Position numbers and translations under genes: made by a program
Assembly: GCA_964276235.1 (NCBI GenBank)
Contig: CAXYEK010000002.1
Span: forward strand, 1-64,000
DNA: 64,000 nt
Reading direction: 5' to 3'
From: SCGC-AAA076-P13 sp964276235
GTDB lineage: Bacteria; Pseudomonadota; Gammaproteobacteria; Magnimaribacterales; D2472
The notes under the pieces: generated by a model
Told to the model about the DNA's origin: nothing
The model's input: the letters and a program-made list of their open reading frames with translations, nothing else
Database searches by the model: none
Shown: one piece after another, positions 1 to 8,654 of the stretch
Layout of the letters: the number at the start of each line of letters is the position of its first letter
Position numbering within the stretch: position 1 is the stretch's first letter

Positions 1-1
1 A

Positions 2-70
2 GAAATGTTATGGATTGAAACCCTATTAGAAAGAAGGTTTCAGAGGTGTTCTACTATTGAGTGGGAATAA
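2..70 (+). CDS. possible C-terminal tail of a gene cut by the window edge
   Basis: From the left edge one plus-strand frame stays open for 22 codons and ends in TAA at 68-70. It reads EMLWIETLLERRFQRC followed by STIEWE. This could be the end of a gene beginning outside the window, but 22 codons are too few to identify a family and could be open by chance. The remainder up to position 171 is AT-rich and holds only weak inverted repeats (16-22 with 36-42, and 74-79 with 85-90), neither followed by a T-run. Confidence 0.2.
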   Translation, partial: EMLWIETLLERRFQRCSTIEWE

Positions 71-136
71 CAAAATACTCTGAAAGTATTGATTCAAAAG
101 TATTCTTTTCATACAAACTCCATATGAACTCTCTAA

Positions 137-165
137 TTTGCTTGTTCATAGGTTGATGTCATAAT
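137..165 (+). promoter_or_regulatory. candidate promoter for a leaderless small gene
   Basis: The sequence TGTCATAAT (157-165) looks like an extended -10 element and ends only 6 nt before the ATG at 172. A TTGCTT at 138-143 sits 16 nt upstream of the hexamer as a weak -35. With this geometry transcription would begin at or very near the start codon, leaving no room for a Shine-Dalgarno site. Predicted from sequence only. Confidence 0.35.
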
Positions 166-171
166 TGCTGG

Positions 172-498
172 ATGGAAAAATCCAATTATAAAGAATGGTC
201 AGTTGATTTTAATGGAAAAACAATCAAAGTATCTAATTGGTGGAATTGGGAGGGGAAAGGTTCTGCAGATTTATATTTAGATAATGAACACTTAGATCAA
301 AACACAGAGATGTTGGTAAATCCCAACAAAGCAATGCTTTCTAAAAGTGAATTTTCTGATGATATAAAATCTATTGAAGTTTTTTCAGCAGGTAGTTTTT
401 CAATCAAATTATCAATAATGGTGAATGGAATTGTGGTTCTTCAAGACGAATTAAGCTTACTTGATAGATTTGTAAAAACATTTTTTTCAAAAAAATGA
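172..498 (+). CDS. small protein of unknown function (108 aa)
   Basis: I do not recognise a family. The protein has no signal peptide or membrane segment. It begins MEKSNYKEWSVDFNGKTI and has a tryptophan-rich patch (NWWNWEGKGSADLYL) near residues 22-36, with alternating hydrophobic stretches suggesting a small beta-rich fold. Its end overlaps the MFS transporter start by 4 nt (ATGA), so the two are probably co-transcribed and translationally coupled. There is no Shine-Dalgarno site before the ATG, but a -10-like element lies 6 nt upstream, consistent with a leaderless message. Confidence 0.6.
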   Translation: MEKSNYKEWSVDFNGKTIKVSNWWNWEGKGSADLYLDNEHLDQNTEMLVNPNKAMLSKSEFSDDIKSIEVFSAGSFSIKLSIMVNGIVVLQDELSLLDRFVKTFFSKK

Positions 499-1766
499 AG
501 TTTTTTGGTTGGAGAATGGTATTTACGGGTCTTGCCCTTGAATTCACTGTTGTAGGTTTCCTTTTTTATAGCTTTCCTGTCATCTGGCCTTACCTAATAT
601 CTGAACTAGGCATGACGGAAAGTCAGCTTGGAATGGTTTCCGCATTTTATTTTATACCTGTGGCAATTTTGGCAATTGTCGTAGGCCGTGCCCTTGATAA
701 GTATTCTGTTAAAAATATTATGATGATTGGGGCTATAATTTATGCCGTTGGACTTTTCTCTTTAAGTTTCATAGATTCTTATTGGTCTCTTTTGACCATT
801 TATCTTACTATTCTTGCCTTGGGATCTATTATGATGGGAAATTTAGCCGTAGCTAAATTAATTTCGAATTGGTTTGATAAAAATGCTGGCAGAGCACTAG
901 GCATTGCAGCAGTAGGCATTTCCTTTTCAGGAGTTGTGCTCCCCTTGGTTGTTGATCCTCTTCTTGACTTGGTGGGCTGGAGGAATGTTTATGTAATCTT
1001 TGCTTCTGTAGTTCTTTTCATTATTTTGCCTCTTATCTTTTTTACTGTTATCGATGATCCAAAGACCGTCAATCAAGTTAAAGACGGTATAAAAAAAGAT
1101 AATGAAGAAGAATCCTTGCCTAAGGAGATGACTGCAAAAGATCTTTTATCTAAAAAAGTTTTTTGGATAATTTCTTTAGCGTTTGCCTTTCAATTTCTTT
1201 CCATGATGGGTGTGCTTGCTTTCTTACCCGTCCATGCCAGCAAAATGGGGCTAGATGAAATTTGGAATTTTTTAGGTATTCCGGTCAAACAATATGTTTT
1301 TGCTTATACTTTATCTGCTTTTGGTGGAGTCCTAGGAAAAATAATATTTGGCTATCTCATGGATATTATGAAAGCTGCATATCCTTCAATGATGGCGATG
1401 TTTCTTCAAGCAATTGGTATCTTTGGGATTACTTATTTTAATGAACCAAGTATATTTCTTATAAGTGCATTAGTATTTGGTTTAGGTTTTGGTGCTGCAA
1501 CACCTCTTATGACTGCGTGTTACCTAAGAACTTTTGGGGCACATAATCTTGGGAAAGCCAGAGGTATATCATCTCCAATTGTTGCCCCACTTCAACCAAT
1601 TGGGATTCTTATAACAAGCATTCTAATAAGCTTTCAAGACACTTACTTTGTAGCTTTTAATATTATGGGATGTTTTGCTCTAGTTGCTGTAGTTTTGGCA
1701 AGCCAAATTCAAGAGCCTGAGATTAACATTGCTTTCGACTCTATTGAAAGGGAGCATTTTAAATAA
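495..1766 (+). CDS. MFS transporter, 12 membrane segments
   Basis: This 423-residue inner-membrane protein has the major facilitator pattern: about six hydrophobic helices, a charged central cytoplasmic loop (roughly residues 190-215, KDGIKKDNEEESLPKEM) and six more helices. The loop after helix 2 (VGRALDKYSVKN) is a variant of the MFS motif A. The overall look resembles the oxalate/formate or monocarboxylate antiporter branch, but the substrate cannot be read from sequence. The start overlaps the upstream small gene by 4 nt. The saccharopine-dehydrogenase-like gene follows 33 nt downstream, so the transporter may import a substrate for it; that is inference. Confidence 0.85.
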   Translation: MKFFGWRMVFTGLALEFTVVGFLFYSFPVIWPYLISELGMTESQLGMVSAFYFIPVAILAIVVGRALDKYSVKNIMMIGAIIYAVGLFSLSFIDSYWSLLTIYLTILALGSIMMGNLAVAKLISNWFDKNAGRALGIAAVGISFSGVVLPLVVDPLLDLVGWRNVYVIFASVVLFIILPLIFFTVIDDPKTVNQVKDGIKKDNEEESLPKEMTAKDLLSKKVFWIISLAFAFQFLSMMGVLAFLPVHASKMGLDEIWNFLGIPVKQYVFAYTLSAFGGVLGKIIFGYLMDIMKAAYPSMMAMFLQAIGIFGITYFNEPSIFLISALVFGLGFGAATPLMTACYLRTFGAHNLGKARGISSPIVAPLQPIGILITSILISFQDTYFVAFNIMGCFALVAVVLASQIQEPEINIAFDSIEREHFK

Positions 1767-1799
1767 TATGAAACTGGCTTTTGGAAGTAATTATAAATT

Positions 1800-2981
1800 A
1801 TGAAAATTCTTGCAATTGGTGGATGCGGAAGCATGGCCCGCTATGCCCTTAAGGTAGCTCAAAACTTTGATGCTATAGATGAAATAATTATTGCCGATAT
1901 CAATCAAGAAAGTGCGAAATCTTTTGCAGCTACCCTCAATGATAAAGTTTCTGCTGTTCGGCTTGATGTTAGTGATAATCAAGCTCTTAAACTAGCAATG
2001 AAGAATATTAATATTGTGGTAAATACCTGTGGACCTTTTTTTAAATTTGGCGAACCTATTCTTAGTGCTGCCATAGACTCAGGATGTCACTATTTAGATA
2101 TTTGTGATGATTGGGAGCCAACACTTGAAATGATGAAGCTTGATGCTAATGCTAAATCAGCTGGTGTGTCTGCCACTATTGGACTCGGTGCAAGCCCTGG
2201 ACTGACAAATTTGATGGCGCTCATTGCCATACGTGAATTAGATGAAGTCACGACAGTCTATACCGGCTGGGATGCGGGTGCAGCCACTATAGATGAAACT
2301 GCTAAGCAGCAATCTAGCAATGCCGCTATGTTGCATGCAATTGAGCAAATGACTGGCAAGGTAAAGATATATCAAGATAGTGCCTATAAAATGGTCAAAC
2401 CTCTCCAGGCAATAAATGTTGAATACCCAGGTTTACCTAATTTTACCGGCAATATTTTTGGTCATCCTGAAGCAGTAACGTTTCCTCATTATTTTTCAGA
2501 GCTAAAAGATTGTATTAATCTTGCCCACGGTGGTTCCCTTGACTCAATTATTATTAAAGCTCTCACAGGTCTGGTGAACATTGGTTTCCTTAGCAAGGCA
2601 AAAGCATCAAATTTATTTTCATGGTTAGAAAGTCAGGAATCTCAACAAAAAAAATCTAATGCCAATAATTACCTTCCTTCTATGTATGGATTTGCGCATG
2701 GTTTAAAAAATGGAGTTCCAGCGAGCGCAGGAGTTTGCATAATGAATGACGATGATTCTTTTGATCGCATAGGCATGGGAGAAATTACTGGAATCCCATT
2801 AGCCTGTGGAATTAAAATGCTAGCCGAAGGAAAAATAAATGAAGCTGGAGTATTAGCTCCCGAAGCCGGTCACATTAATCCGCATGATTTTATATCTGAT
2901 GTATTGGATGAGATATCAAAGTTCCTTGACCTTCCGCTTGGTAACTTTGAAGAAAATATTAAGATTACACGATCCTGGTAA
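1800..2981 (+). CDS. saccharopine dehydrogenase-like NAD(P)-dependent oxidoreductase
   Basis: The 393-residue protein starts with a Rossmann nucleotide-binding fold: KILAIGGCGSMARYAL (residues 2-17) gives the glycine-rich loop, and IIIADIN (about 28-34) the end of beta-2, whose acidic residue favours NAD. The following CGPFFKFGEPIL and HYLDICDDWE segments are typical of the saccharopine dehydrogenase / lysine 6-dehydrogenase superfamily. The reaction is not determined; family members act on amino-acid or acyl substrates. It lies after the MFS gene in the same direction and is probably part of that transcript. A second, distinct member of this superfamily lies at 12558-13733. Confidence 0.75.
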   Translation: MKILAIGGCGSMARYALKVAQNFDAIDEIIIADINQESAKSFAATLNDKVSAVRLDVSDNQALKLAMKNINIVVNTCGPFFKFGEPILSAAIDSGCHYLDICDDWEPTLEMMKLDANAKSAGVSATIGLGASPGLTNLMALIAIRELDEVTTVYTGWDAGAATIDETAKQQSSNAAMLHAIEQMTGKVKIYQDSAYKMVKPLQAINVEYPGLPNFTGNIFGHPEAVTFPHYFSELKDCINLAHGGSLDSIIIKALTGLVNIGFLSKAKASNLFSWLESQESQQKKSNANNYLPSMYGFAHGLKNGVPASAGVCIMNDDDSFDRIGMGEITGIPLACGIKMLAEGKINEAGVLAPEAGHINPHDFISDVLDEISKFLDLPLGNFEENIKITRSW

Positions 2982-2994
2982 TCGAATGAATAAA

Positions 2995-3020
2995 GATGGG
3001 AGGGCTAATAGCCTCCCATC
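2995..3020 (-). terminator. hairpin, possible terminator for minus-strand remnant
   Basis: A perfect 9-bp GC-rich stem (GATGGGAGG pairing with CCTCCCATC) encloses an 8-nt loop. On the plus strand it is not followed by T residues; on the minus strand it is followed by TTTATT, so it reads better as a minus-strand terminator, just past the stop codon of the small minus-strand frame at 3038-3148. It could also act on the preceding plus-strand gene as a bidirectional structure. Confidence 0.4.
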
Positions 3021-3037
3021 AGTAACTCAAAGGAAGG

Positions 3038-3148
3038 CTAAGCTTTGTCTCCAAATTCCTGCATGTGTTCTGCAATTCTCTCGCTATCCCCATTTCTACG
3101 CTGTTTCCCTTGTTGTAAAGTTGTTGTAAACTCTGTTTTACCCCTCAC
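3038..3148 (-). pseudogene. short minus-strand coding remnant, unidentified
   Basis: A minus-strand frame of 36 codons (GTG at 3148, stop TAG at 3040-3038) encodes a strongly charged peptide ending ERIAEHMQEFGDKA, with a plausible amphipathic helix. The frame is closed by a stop 3 codons further upstream. The stretch is less AT-rich than its surroundings, lies between two plus-strand genes, and is followed by a hairpin with TTTATT on the same strand. That arrangement looks like the 3' end of a lost gene, possibly from an integrated element. I cannot assign a family, and chance is a real alternative. Confidence 0.3.
3110..3131. repeat. tandem 11-nt repeat
   Basis: Two head-to-tail copies of TTGTTGTAAAG/C (3110-3120 and 3121-3131) differ only in the last base. 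They fall inside the compositionally different island between 2982 and 3225. Function unknown; they could be a remnant of an attachment or protein-binding site, or just codon repetition within the minus-strand remnant, where they encode a TTTLQQ-like segment. Confidence 0.5.
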
Positions 3149-3225
3149 AAACCCTTGCTAAACATGGCTTTGTAAAAGGGTAGCTATTGAGTCAAAATAA
3201 AGAGAATAAAATAAAGGAGAAGATA

Positions 3226-3807
3226 GTGGAAACACCAAAAATTATTAATGTAGACTCTTCAACAGCAGAAGAAGTAAAGAGTGCTCTAATTTTAGGTTTC
3301 GCATCAGATCCGCTAGTAAGATGGATTTTTCCTGATCCAGTAAAGTATCTAAGAAGCATGAAATTCTGGATGGAGGAATTTTCAAAACCTTCCTTTGAAA
3401 ATAAAGGAGTCTTTGCTGATGAAAACTTCTATGGAGCTTCGCTCTGGCATCCTCCAGGTGTCCACTTAGATGCAGAATCACTAAGTTCATCCTTCGAAGA
3501 TATTCCTGATGATCGTGTTGAAAATGTTTTGAAGTTTTTTGATGAATTGAGCAATTATCATCCTGACGAAGACCATTGGTATCTAACTTTTATTGCATTA
3601 GATCCTTCTAAGCAAGGCATGGGCTTAGGATCTCTTATCCTTAAAGAAGCACTTCAGGTAATTGATGAGCAAGGTAAGATCGCTTACTTGGAATCTTCTA
3701 ATCCAAAGAATATGAGTCTTTATGAAAGGTATGGATTTGAAACTATGGGAAGAGTTGAATTTGATGACTCTCCACCAGTTCATCCAATGATCCGATACCC
3801 AAAATAA
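3226..3807 (+). CDS. GNAT-family N-acetyltransferase
   Basis: This roughly 193-residue protein carries the GNAT acetyl-CoA binding signature: a beta-strand WYLTFIALDP followed by the loop SKQGMGLGSLIL (Q/RxxGxG/A type) and the C-terminal LYERYGFETMGR segment. The N-terminal half (FASDPLVRWIFPDP) resembles acetyltransferases acting on small molecules; the acceptor is unknown. The frame is open back to a TTG at 3187, but I prefer the GTG at 3226 because GGAG lies 6 nt before it, while the TTG has no ribosome-binding site. It is followed after 24 nt by a CoA-binding protein gene. Confidence 0.75.
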   Translation: METPKIINVDSSTAEEVKSALILGFASDPLVRWIFPDPVKYLRSMKFWMEEFSKPSFENKGVFADENFYGASLWHPPGVHLDAESLSSSFEDIPDDRVENVLKFFDELSNYHPDEDHWYLTFIALDPSKQGMGLGSLILKEALQVIDEQGKIAYLESSNPKNMSLYERYGFETMGRVEFDDSPPVHPMIRYPK

Positions 3808-3831
3808 ATTGAAAAAAAGTATCAGAGCAAG

Positions 3832-4269
3832 ATGAAATTAGATGAATATTCAGATGATTTTTTAATAGAAATATTAACTTCAGTTAAAACTATAGCCCTT
3901 GTAGGAGCGAGCTCCAACCCAGAAAGAGACAGTTTCAAAGTCATGAAAGTACTCTTAGATAGTGGCTATAAAGTGTTTCCAGTAAATCCAAATGAAAAAG
4001 ATAATATTATCTTGGGACAGTCCTGTCATGCCGACTTGAATTCAATAGATGAATCGATAGATATGGTAGATATATTTAGAGCAACCGAAGCTGTCTTGGG
4101 CGTAACTAAAGAAGCAATAGAAATAGGCGCAAAAGTATTATGGACTCAGCTTGATATCATTAATAAAGAGGCTGCTGAGATAGCTCAAAACGCAGGCCTA
4201 AAAGTTGTGATGAACAGATGTCCAAAAATTGAATTAGCTAAAGAATATTGGACTAGTAATAAAAATTAG
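3832..4269 (+). CDS. CoA-binding domain protein (YccU-like)
   Basis: A 145-residue single-domain Rossmann-like protein of the CoA-binding family. The signature is TIALVGASSNPERDSFKVMKVLL near residues 20-42, followed by GYKVFPVNPNEK and the DMVDIFRATEAVLGVTKEAI helix, ending with the conserved MNRCPKIEL segment. Relatives include E. coli YccU and the N-terminal domain of succinyl-CoA ligase alpha and acyl-CoA synthetases (NDP-forming). The stand-alone form has no settled function. It sits between an acetyltransferase and an enoyl-CoA hydratase, consistent with acyl-CoA metabolism. Confidence 0.85.
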   Translation: MKLDEYSDDFLIEILTSVKTIALVGASSNPERDSFKVMKVLLDSGYKVFPVNPNEKDNIILGQSCHADLNSIDESIDMVDIFRATEAVLGVTKEAIEIGAKVLWTQLDIINKEAAEIAQNAGLKVVMNRCPKIELAKEYWTSNKN

Positions 4270-4283
4270 ACTTAAATATAGTT

Positions 4284-5084
4284 ATGGAAGACAAGCAAAA
4301 AATATTATTAACCGAAATCACTAAAGAGGGGATCTTACGGATTGTGATGAATGACCCTAATAGTAAGAATGCTTTATCAGAAATAATGATTAACAGTTTA
4401 ATAGAAAAAATACATGAAGCTTCTTTGGATAATTCTATTAGAGTTATTGTCTTGGCGGCAAATGGGAACGTATTTAGTTCTGGTCACGACTTAAAAGAAA
4501 TAACTGCTGCTAGATCTATGGAAGAGGGTGGAGAAGATTACTTTAGCAGCTTATTTGAGCTTTGCTCTTCATTAATGCAATTAATAATAAACTCTCCTAG
4601 GCCAATCATTGCTGAAGTTTCTGGAGTGGCTACTGCTGCAGGATGTCAGTTAGTTTCAAGTTGTGATCTTGCCATATCATCAGAATCATCAAAGTTTGCT
4701 ACACCTGGAGTAAATCTAGGTCTATTTTGCTCTACACCAATGGTTGCATTATCTAGAGTTGTAAAAAATAAGCACGCTATGGAAATGCTTCTTACTGGTG
4801 ATTTTATAGATGCAAATAAGGCAAAAGAAATAGGATTAATTAATAATTACTTTAACGAAAAAGATCTTACAGATAAGGTTATGGAGCTAGCTAATAAAAT
4901 TGCTAGCAAGTCAACAATGACAGTATCAATGGGTAAAAAAGCCTTTTATGCCCAAAAAGAATTAGATCTATCAAAAGCTTATGAACTCACATCTAGGGTA
5001 ATGGTAGAAAATCTTCTTAAAGATGATGCTGTAGAAGGCATTAATGCTTTTTTTGAAAAACGCCCTCCTGAATGGAAAAATTAA
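4284..5084 (+). CDS. enoyl-CoA hydratase/isomerase family protein
   Basis: A 266-residue crotonase-fold protein. The CoA-binding segment NVFSSGHDLKEI (about residues 67-78) forms one half of the oxyanion hole, and the GVATAAGCQLVSSCDLAI helix (about 116-133) the other. The catalytic glutamates of classic enoyl-CoA hydratase are not both obvious, and the protein resembles the ECHDC3-like branch, so the precise reaction is uncertain. The C-terminal EGINAFFEKRPPEW is the usual family ending. It is 14 nt after the CoA-binding protein gene, likely in the same transcript. Confidence 0.85.
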   Translation: MEDKQKILLTEITKEGILRIVMNDPNSKNALSEIMINSLIEKIHEASLDNSIRVIVLAANGNVFSSGHDLKEITAARSMEEGGEDYFSSLFELCSSLMQLIINSPRPIIAEVSGVATAAGCQLVSSCDLAISSESSKFATPGVNLGLFCSTPMVALSRVVKNKHAMEMLLTGDFIDANKAKEIGLINNYFNEKDLTDKVMELANKIASKSTMTVSMGKKAFYAQKELDLSKAYELTSRVMVENLLKDDAVEGINAFFEKRPPEWKN

Positions 5085-5160
5085 TAAAAACTACCTAGAT
5101 CTTAATTTTTGAATATATATAAATTTTATAGGTAAAAAGGAGCTGCTTAAGTTAAAACCA

Positions 5161-6297
5161 ATGTCTAACAAAAATTTGTTGCCAAAAATACTTGCCACAA
5201 TGGTTTTAGCAGTAATCTTTACAGTTATAGGTTTAATGTTTTCGCCTTTAAAATCAGACTTACAGGATTGGCTCGCCCTTGAGTATAACTCTCACATCAA
5301 CGAGCTAATGACTAGTCCTAATAATTATCTGATGTCAGAGCCAGAACCTATCATAGGAAAATCAACAAATTCCTCTCAAATAATCACTAATGAGATAAAT
5401 GATGAAAACTCTATGCTAGATATATGGTTTGATCGGAGTCAAACTCAAGCATTAATAGTTCAACGACAAGGAAAAATTGTCTACGAGCGTTATGGTGAAG
5501 ATGTTAAGCAGGGCCTAAATGTAAATGGTATGTCTATGGCAAAAAGTGTCATAGCAATTCTTATAGGAATTGCTATCGACGATGAGTTAATTAATTCTGA
5601 GAAGGATCCAATTAGCATTTATCTTCCTGAGCTGACGAGTTCAAAATATAATCGAGTAGAAATAAGGGATCTCTTGAGACATACGTCAGGCATTCAATCA
5701 TCTAATAGAGATTTGCAAGATACTTTAAATAACAAATTACTAAACCTTAGCACTAGAGATCTTTTGTTCAGTGATGATAAATCTTTTAGCTATGACAATA
5801 TGAACTACCATCTCTTAATGCTAATTCTTCAGCGCCTGTATCAAAAACCTATCAATGAAATCATCGAAGCAAAGGTTTGGCAGTCACTAAGATTGGAGGA
5901 TGCTTCTATGGTTACCTCCTCAGGGTATTGTTGTTTATTTGCTACAGCAAAGTCATGGTTAGCTATAGGAAATCTATTCTTAAATCCAAATAATACAATT
6001 GTATCCAAGACTTGGTTAGACAAAATGGTACAAGATGCCTTGTTGCCAAAATCGTTTTATGTACAGGCTACTGAAAAATCGGTTGGTAATTCATATGGAT
6101 ATCATATTTATAGTGGCTTTAGCAATTTGCCTGAGATATTTTGGATTGAAGGGTTAGGGTTGCAAGTGATTATGATCAACCCAAAAACACAAACTATTGT
6201 GGTCCGATTAGGTGGAATTCCAACAGGCCTAAATCTTAAGTCGAACCGTTCAGACTCTTCCATAATAGCTCCGCTGTTAAAAACTCTTATAGAATAA
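5161..6297 (+). CDS. membrane-anchored serine hydrolase (beta-lactamase/class C PBP fold)
   Basis: The 378-residue protein has one N-terminal membrane helix (about residues 8-28), then a periplasmic beta-lactamase-related domain. The nucleophile motif SxxK is SMAK at residues 125-128, and the YxN-type motif is in SYDNMNYHLL. DLLRHTSGIQ is the conserved segment of this family. Such proteins act as esterases, D-aminopeptidases or peptidoglycan-related hydrolases; the substrate here is unknown and true beta-lactamase activity is not implied. It is followed 66 nt later by the SDR-nagZ run. Confidence 0.8.
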   Translation: MSNKNLLPKILATMVLAVIFTVIGLMFSPLKSDLQDWLALEYNSHINELMTSPNNYLMSEPEPIIGKSTNSSQIITNEINDENSMLDIWFDRSQTQALIVQRQGKIVYERYGEDVKQGLNVNGMSMAKSVIAILIGIAIDDELINSEKDPISIYLPELTSSKYNRVEIRDLLRHTSGIQSSNRDLQDTLNNKLLNLSTRDLLFSDDKSFSYDNMNYHLLMLILQRLYQKPINEIIEAKVWQSLRLEDASMVTSSGYCCLFATAKSWLAIGNLFLNPNNTIVSKTWLDKMVQDALLPKSFYVQATEKSVGNSYGYHIYSGFSNLPEIFWIEGLGLQVIMINPKTQTIVVRLGGIPTGLNLKSNRSDSSIIAPLLKTLIE

Positions 6298-6363
6298 TGA
6301 TTCTAAATTTTAAGCTATAAGTTCATGGCATAATTATTTAATGGAACAGGTAATAAACAAATC

Positions 6364-7113
6364 ATGAAAAGAGCATTAATAACTGGGTCTTCCTCTGGCA
6401 TTGGTTATGCATATGCTAAATATTTATCCGAAAGAGGATGGTACATCGATTTAGTATCTCAAAATATTGATAGGGCAAAAGAGGCTTATGAAAAGCTAAA
6501 TTATCAGCACTCTAAGATCCACATACATGATTTAAGTTCCTTAAACTCCATCACAGAAATAACTTCAAATATTTCAACTCCGGATTTGATTGTTGCCAAT
6601 GCAGGAATAGGTATTAATGGGGCGGCTGGAAAAAATACTAATGAGAATATTGAATTTGCAAATAATCTTATGTTTGGCGGACCAATTAGGCTAATAGAGC
6701 ACTATTTACCTAAAATGAAAGAAAGAAAATCAGGAAGGATAGTTATTATTTCAAGCATAGGTGCACTTATACCAATGCCAAAGTCTGCAATATATGCTGC
6801 AGTCAAATCTGGTATTTATGCATACGGAGTGTCTTTAAATGAAGAGCTTAGAAATGATAATATTTCTGTAACGGTGAGCCTTCCGGGTTATGTGCAAACC
6901 AATATTCATAAAAGGTCAGGATTAGAACATTTAACGAAACAAATACCTTCTTGGATGTGGGTTTCATCAGAACAAGTTGTTAAAGAAACTGAGATTGCAT
7001 CTATTAAAGGCTATTCAAAGGTAATCCCAGGTATGTTGTACCGAGTTGCAAGTATCTTTTTTAATCTTAAGATTAGTAAGTTTATATGGAAGTTAATGAA
7101 TGGTAGAAAGTAA
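6364..7113 (+). CDS. short-chain dehydrogenase/reductase (SDR)
   Basis: A 249-residue classical SDR. The cofactor loop TGSSSGIGYAYA lies at residues 7-18, the structural NAG motif in VANAGIGING, the catalytic serine in IISSIGAL and the YxxxK pair in YAAVKSG (about 140-146). The C-terminal hydrophobic stretch (YRVASIFFNLKISKFIW) suggests membrane association, as in lipid-acting DltE/YqjQ-like SDRs. The substrate is unknown. Its 3' end overlaps the nagZ start by 14 nt, indicating translational coupling. Confidence 0.85.
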   Translation: MKRALITGSSSGIGYAYAKYLSERGWYIDLVSQNIDRAKEAYEKLNYQHSKIHIHDLSSLNSITEITSNISTPDLIVANAGIGINGAAGKNTNENIEFANNLMFGGPIRLIEHYLPKMKERKSGRIVIISSIGALIPMPKSAIYAAVKSGIYAYGVSLNEELRNDNISVTVSLPGYVQTNIHKRSGLEHLTKQIPSWMWVSSEQVVKETEIASIKGYSKVIPGMLYRVASIFFNLKISKFIWKLMNGRK

Positions 7114-8131
7114 TTCTAAGGATTTATTTGGAAGATTGATGTTAAGCATTGAAGGGACATCACTTTCTAATGAAGATAAAGCATTAATCTCTAATCCTCA
7201 TGTTGGAGGCATTATATTTTTTTCTAAAAATTTTATTTCAAGAAATCAAATAAGTGACTTATGTAATGAAATTAAATCCATAAAGAAAAATATTATTCTT
7301 GCAGTAGATCATGAGGGTGGAAGAGTCCAAAGATTTAAAGATGGTTTCACAAAGATTTCATCTATGCAGTCTCTTGGAGAGTTTAGTATTAAAAATAGTA
7401 ATTCTGATATCTGTAACGATGTAGGTTGGCTTATGTCTTCAGAGCTGATGGCGGCTGGAATCGATATTAGTTTTGCACCTGTTCTAGATATAGATAGAGA
7501 TACAAGCAGTATCATTGGAAACAGAGCATTTTCAGATAATCCACGCATAGTAAGTAAGTTAGCATCTAATTTTATAGACGGAATGAATGAGGCAGGAATG
7601 AAAGCAACAGGCAAGCACTTTCCAGGTCATGGTGGAGTTTTTGAAGATAGCCATCTATTAGAACCAGTTGATAATAGATCTTATACAGACCTTTTAGAAA
7701 AAGATTTAATACCATTTGTTGATTTGAAGAATAAGTTGTCAGGAATTATGAGTGCACATATTACATTTCCAAATATTGATAAATATTGTGTAGGCTACTC
7801 ATCCTTCTGGCTTAAGAAAATCTTAAGGGAAGAAATTAATTTCGAAGGTATTATTTTTAGTGATGATCTTTCTATGAAAGGAGCTGGAGAAGAAAATTTT
7901 GAAATCAAAGCTCAGAAATCATTAGATGCTGGTTGCGACATGATTTTAGTTTGCAATAACATTTCAGGAGCTAGTGAAGTCATCAAATACTTTGAAAAAA
8001 AAGATATTTCTCTAACAAAGAGTATTTCAAAACTGAAACCGTCTAAAAAAATTCAATGGACTGATTTAGAGGACGACCAAAGAAGACTGAAAGTTCAAGC
8101 TACTTTAAAACAAATAGGAGATGAAAGATGA
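7100..8131 (+). CDS. nagZ: beta-N-acetylhexosaminidase, glycoside hydrolase family 3
   Basis: NagZ removes N-acetylglucosamine from muropeptides during cell-wall recycling in the cytoplasm. This 343-residue protein has the family landmarks in order: AVDHEGGRVQRFKDGF, GIDISFAPVLDID, GNRAFSDNP, the His/Asp segment KHFPGHGGVFEDSH, and the nucleophile segment IIFSDDLSMKGA. It has no signal peptide, as expected for a cytoplasmic NagZ. The start overlaps the SDR gene and the end overlaps the cupin gene by 4 nt (ATGA), so all three are one operon. No other recycling gene is next to it. Confidence 0.92.
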   Translation: MVESNSKDLFGRLMLSIEGTSLSNEDKALISNPHVGGIIFFSKNFISRNQISDLCNEIKSIKKNIILAVDHEGGRVQRFKDGFTKISSMQSLGEFSIKNSNSDICNDVGWLMSSELMAAGIDISFAPVLDIDRDTSSIIGNRAFSDNPRIVSKLASNFIDGMNEAGMKATGKHFPGHGGVFEDSHLLEPVDNRSYTDLLEKDLIPFVDLKNKLSGIMSAHITFPNIDKYCVGYSSFWLKKILREEINFEGIIFSDDLSMKGAGEENFEIKAQKSLDAGCDMILVCNNISGASEVIKYFEKKDISLTKSISKLKPSKKIQWTDLEDDQRRLKVQATLKQIGDER

Positions 8132-8649
8132 GAAGAATAGTTACTGGGCATAATGAAGACGGGAGATCTATCATTACGATTGATGGTCCACCTGCTAGAT
8201 CTATCGGGGAGGATGTCGGAGGTTTATTTGAACTGTGGAATACAGATGGAAATATAATAGATACTAAGGACAATTTAGATAGAGCAGATCAGGATATTAT
8301 TCTTTCACCACCAACTGGTGGAACAAAGTTTAGATATTTTCAGATTAATCCAACTCCAGAGGGAATTCCGATGGAAATAATGCAAGAAATTGCTGCAGAT
8401 GCATTTGAAAAAATTGGAGCAGGGCACCATAGAGTAGATACTTCAAAGCACCCAGCAATGCATAAAACAGAAACAATAGATTACATTATCTTATTAAAAG
8501 GCGATGTCACATTAATTCTTGATGAAGATGAAGTAACTCTGAAGCCTCATGATGTTGTGGTGCAAAGAGGCACCAATCATGCATGGGTTAATAATGGAGA
8601 TGAACCTGCTCTACTAATAGCTGTACTCATTGATAGTGATTTAGAATAA
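8128..8649 (+). CDS. cupin-domain protein
   Basis: A 173-residue protein with one C-terminal cupin barrel. The first cupin motif is around HKTETIDYIILLKGDVTLIL and the second around RGTNHAWVNNGDEPALLI; the histidines and glutamate are suitable for a mononuclear metal site. The N-terminal part (ITIDGPPARSIGEDVGGLFELW) is shared by a group of stand-alone cupins of unknown function, so I give no reaction. It overlaps nagZ by 4 nt and ends 5 bp from the convergent acyl-CoA synthetase gene. Confidence 0.75.
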   Translation: MRRIVTGHNEDGRSIITIDGPPARSIGEDVGGLFELWNTDGNIIDTKDNLDRADQDIILSPPTGGTKFRYFQINPTPEGIPMEIMQEIAADAFEKIGAGHHRVDTSKHPAMHKTETIDYIILLKGDVTLILDEDEVTLKPHDVVVQRGTNHAWVNNGDEPALLIAVLIDSDLE

Positions 8650-8654
8650 ATTGA

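Noticed and set aside
16..42. Inverted repeat TGAAACC/GGTTTCA at the left edge as a terminator
   Set aside because: A 7-bp stem with a 13-nt loop and no T-run; likely chance in AT-rich sequence.
5161..6297. Annotating the serine hydrolase as an antibiotic-resistance beta-lactamase
   Set aside because: Only the general SxxK/YxN fold marks are present, with an N-terminal membrane anchor; the family is mostly esterases and peptidases.
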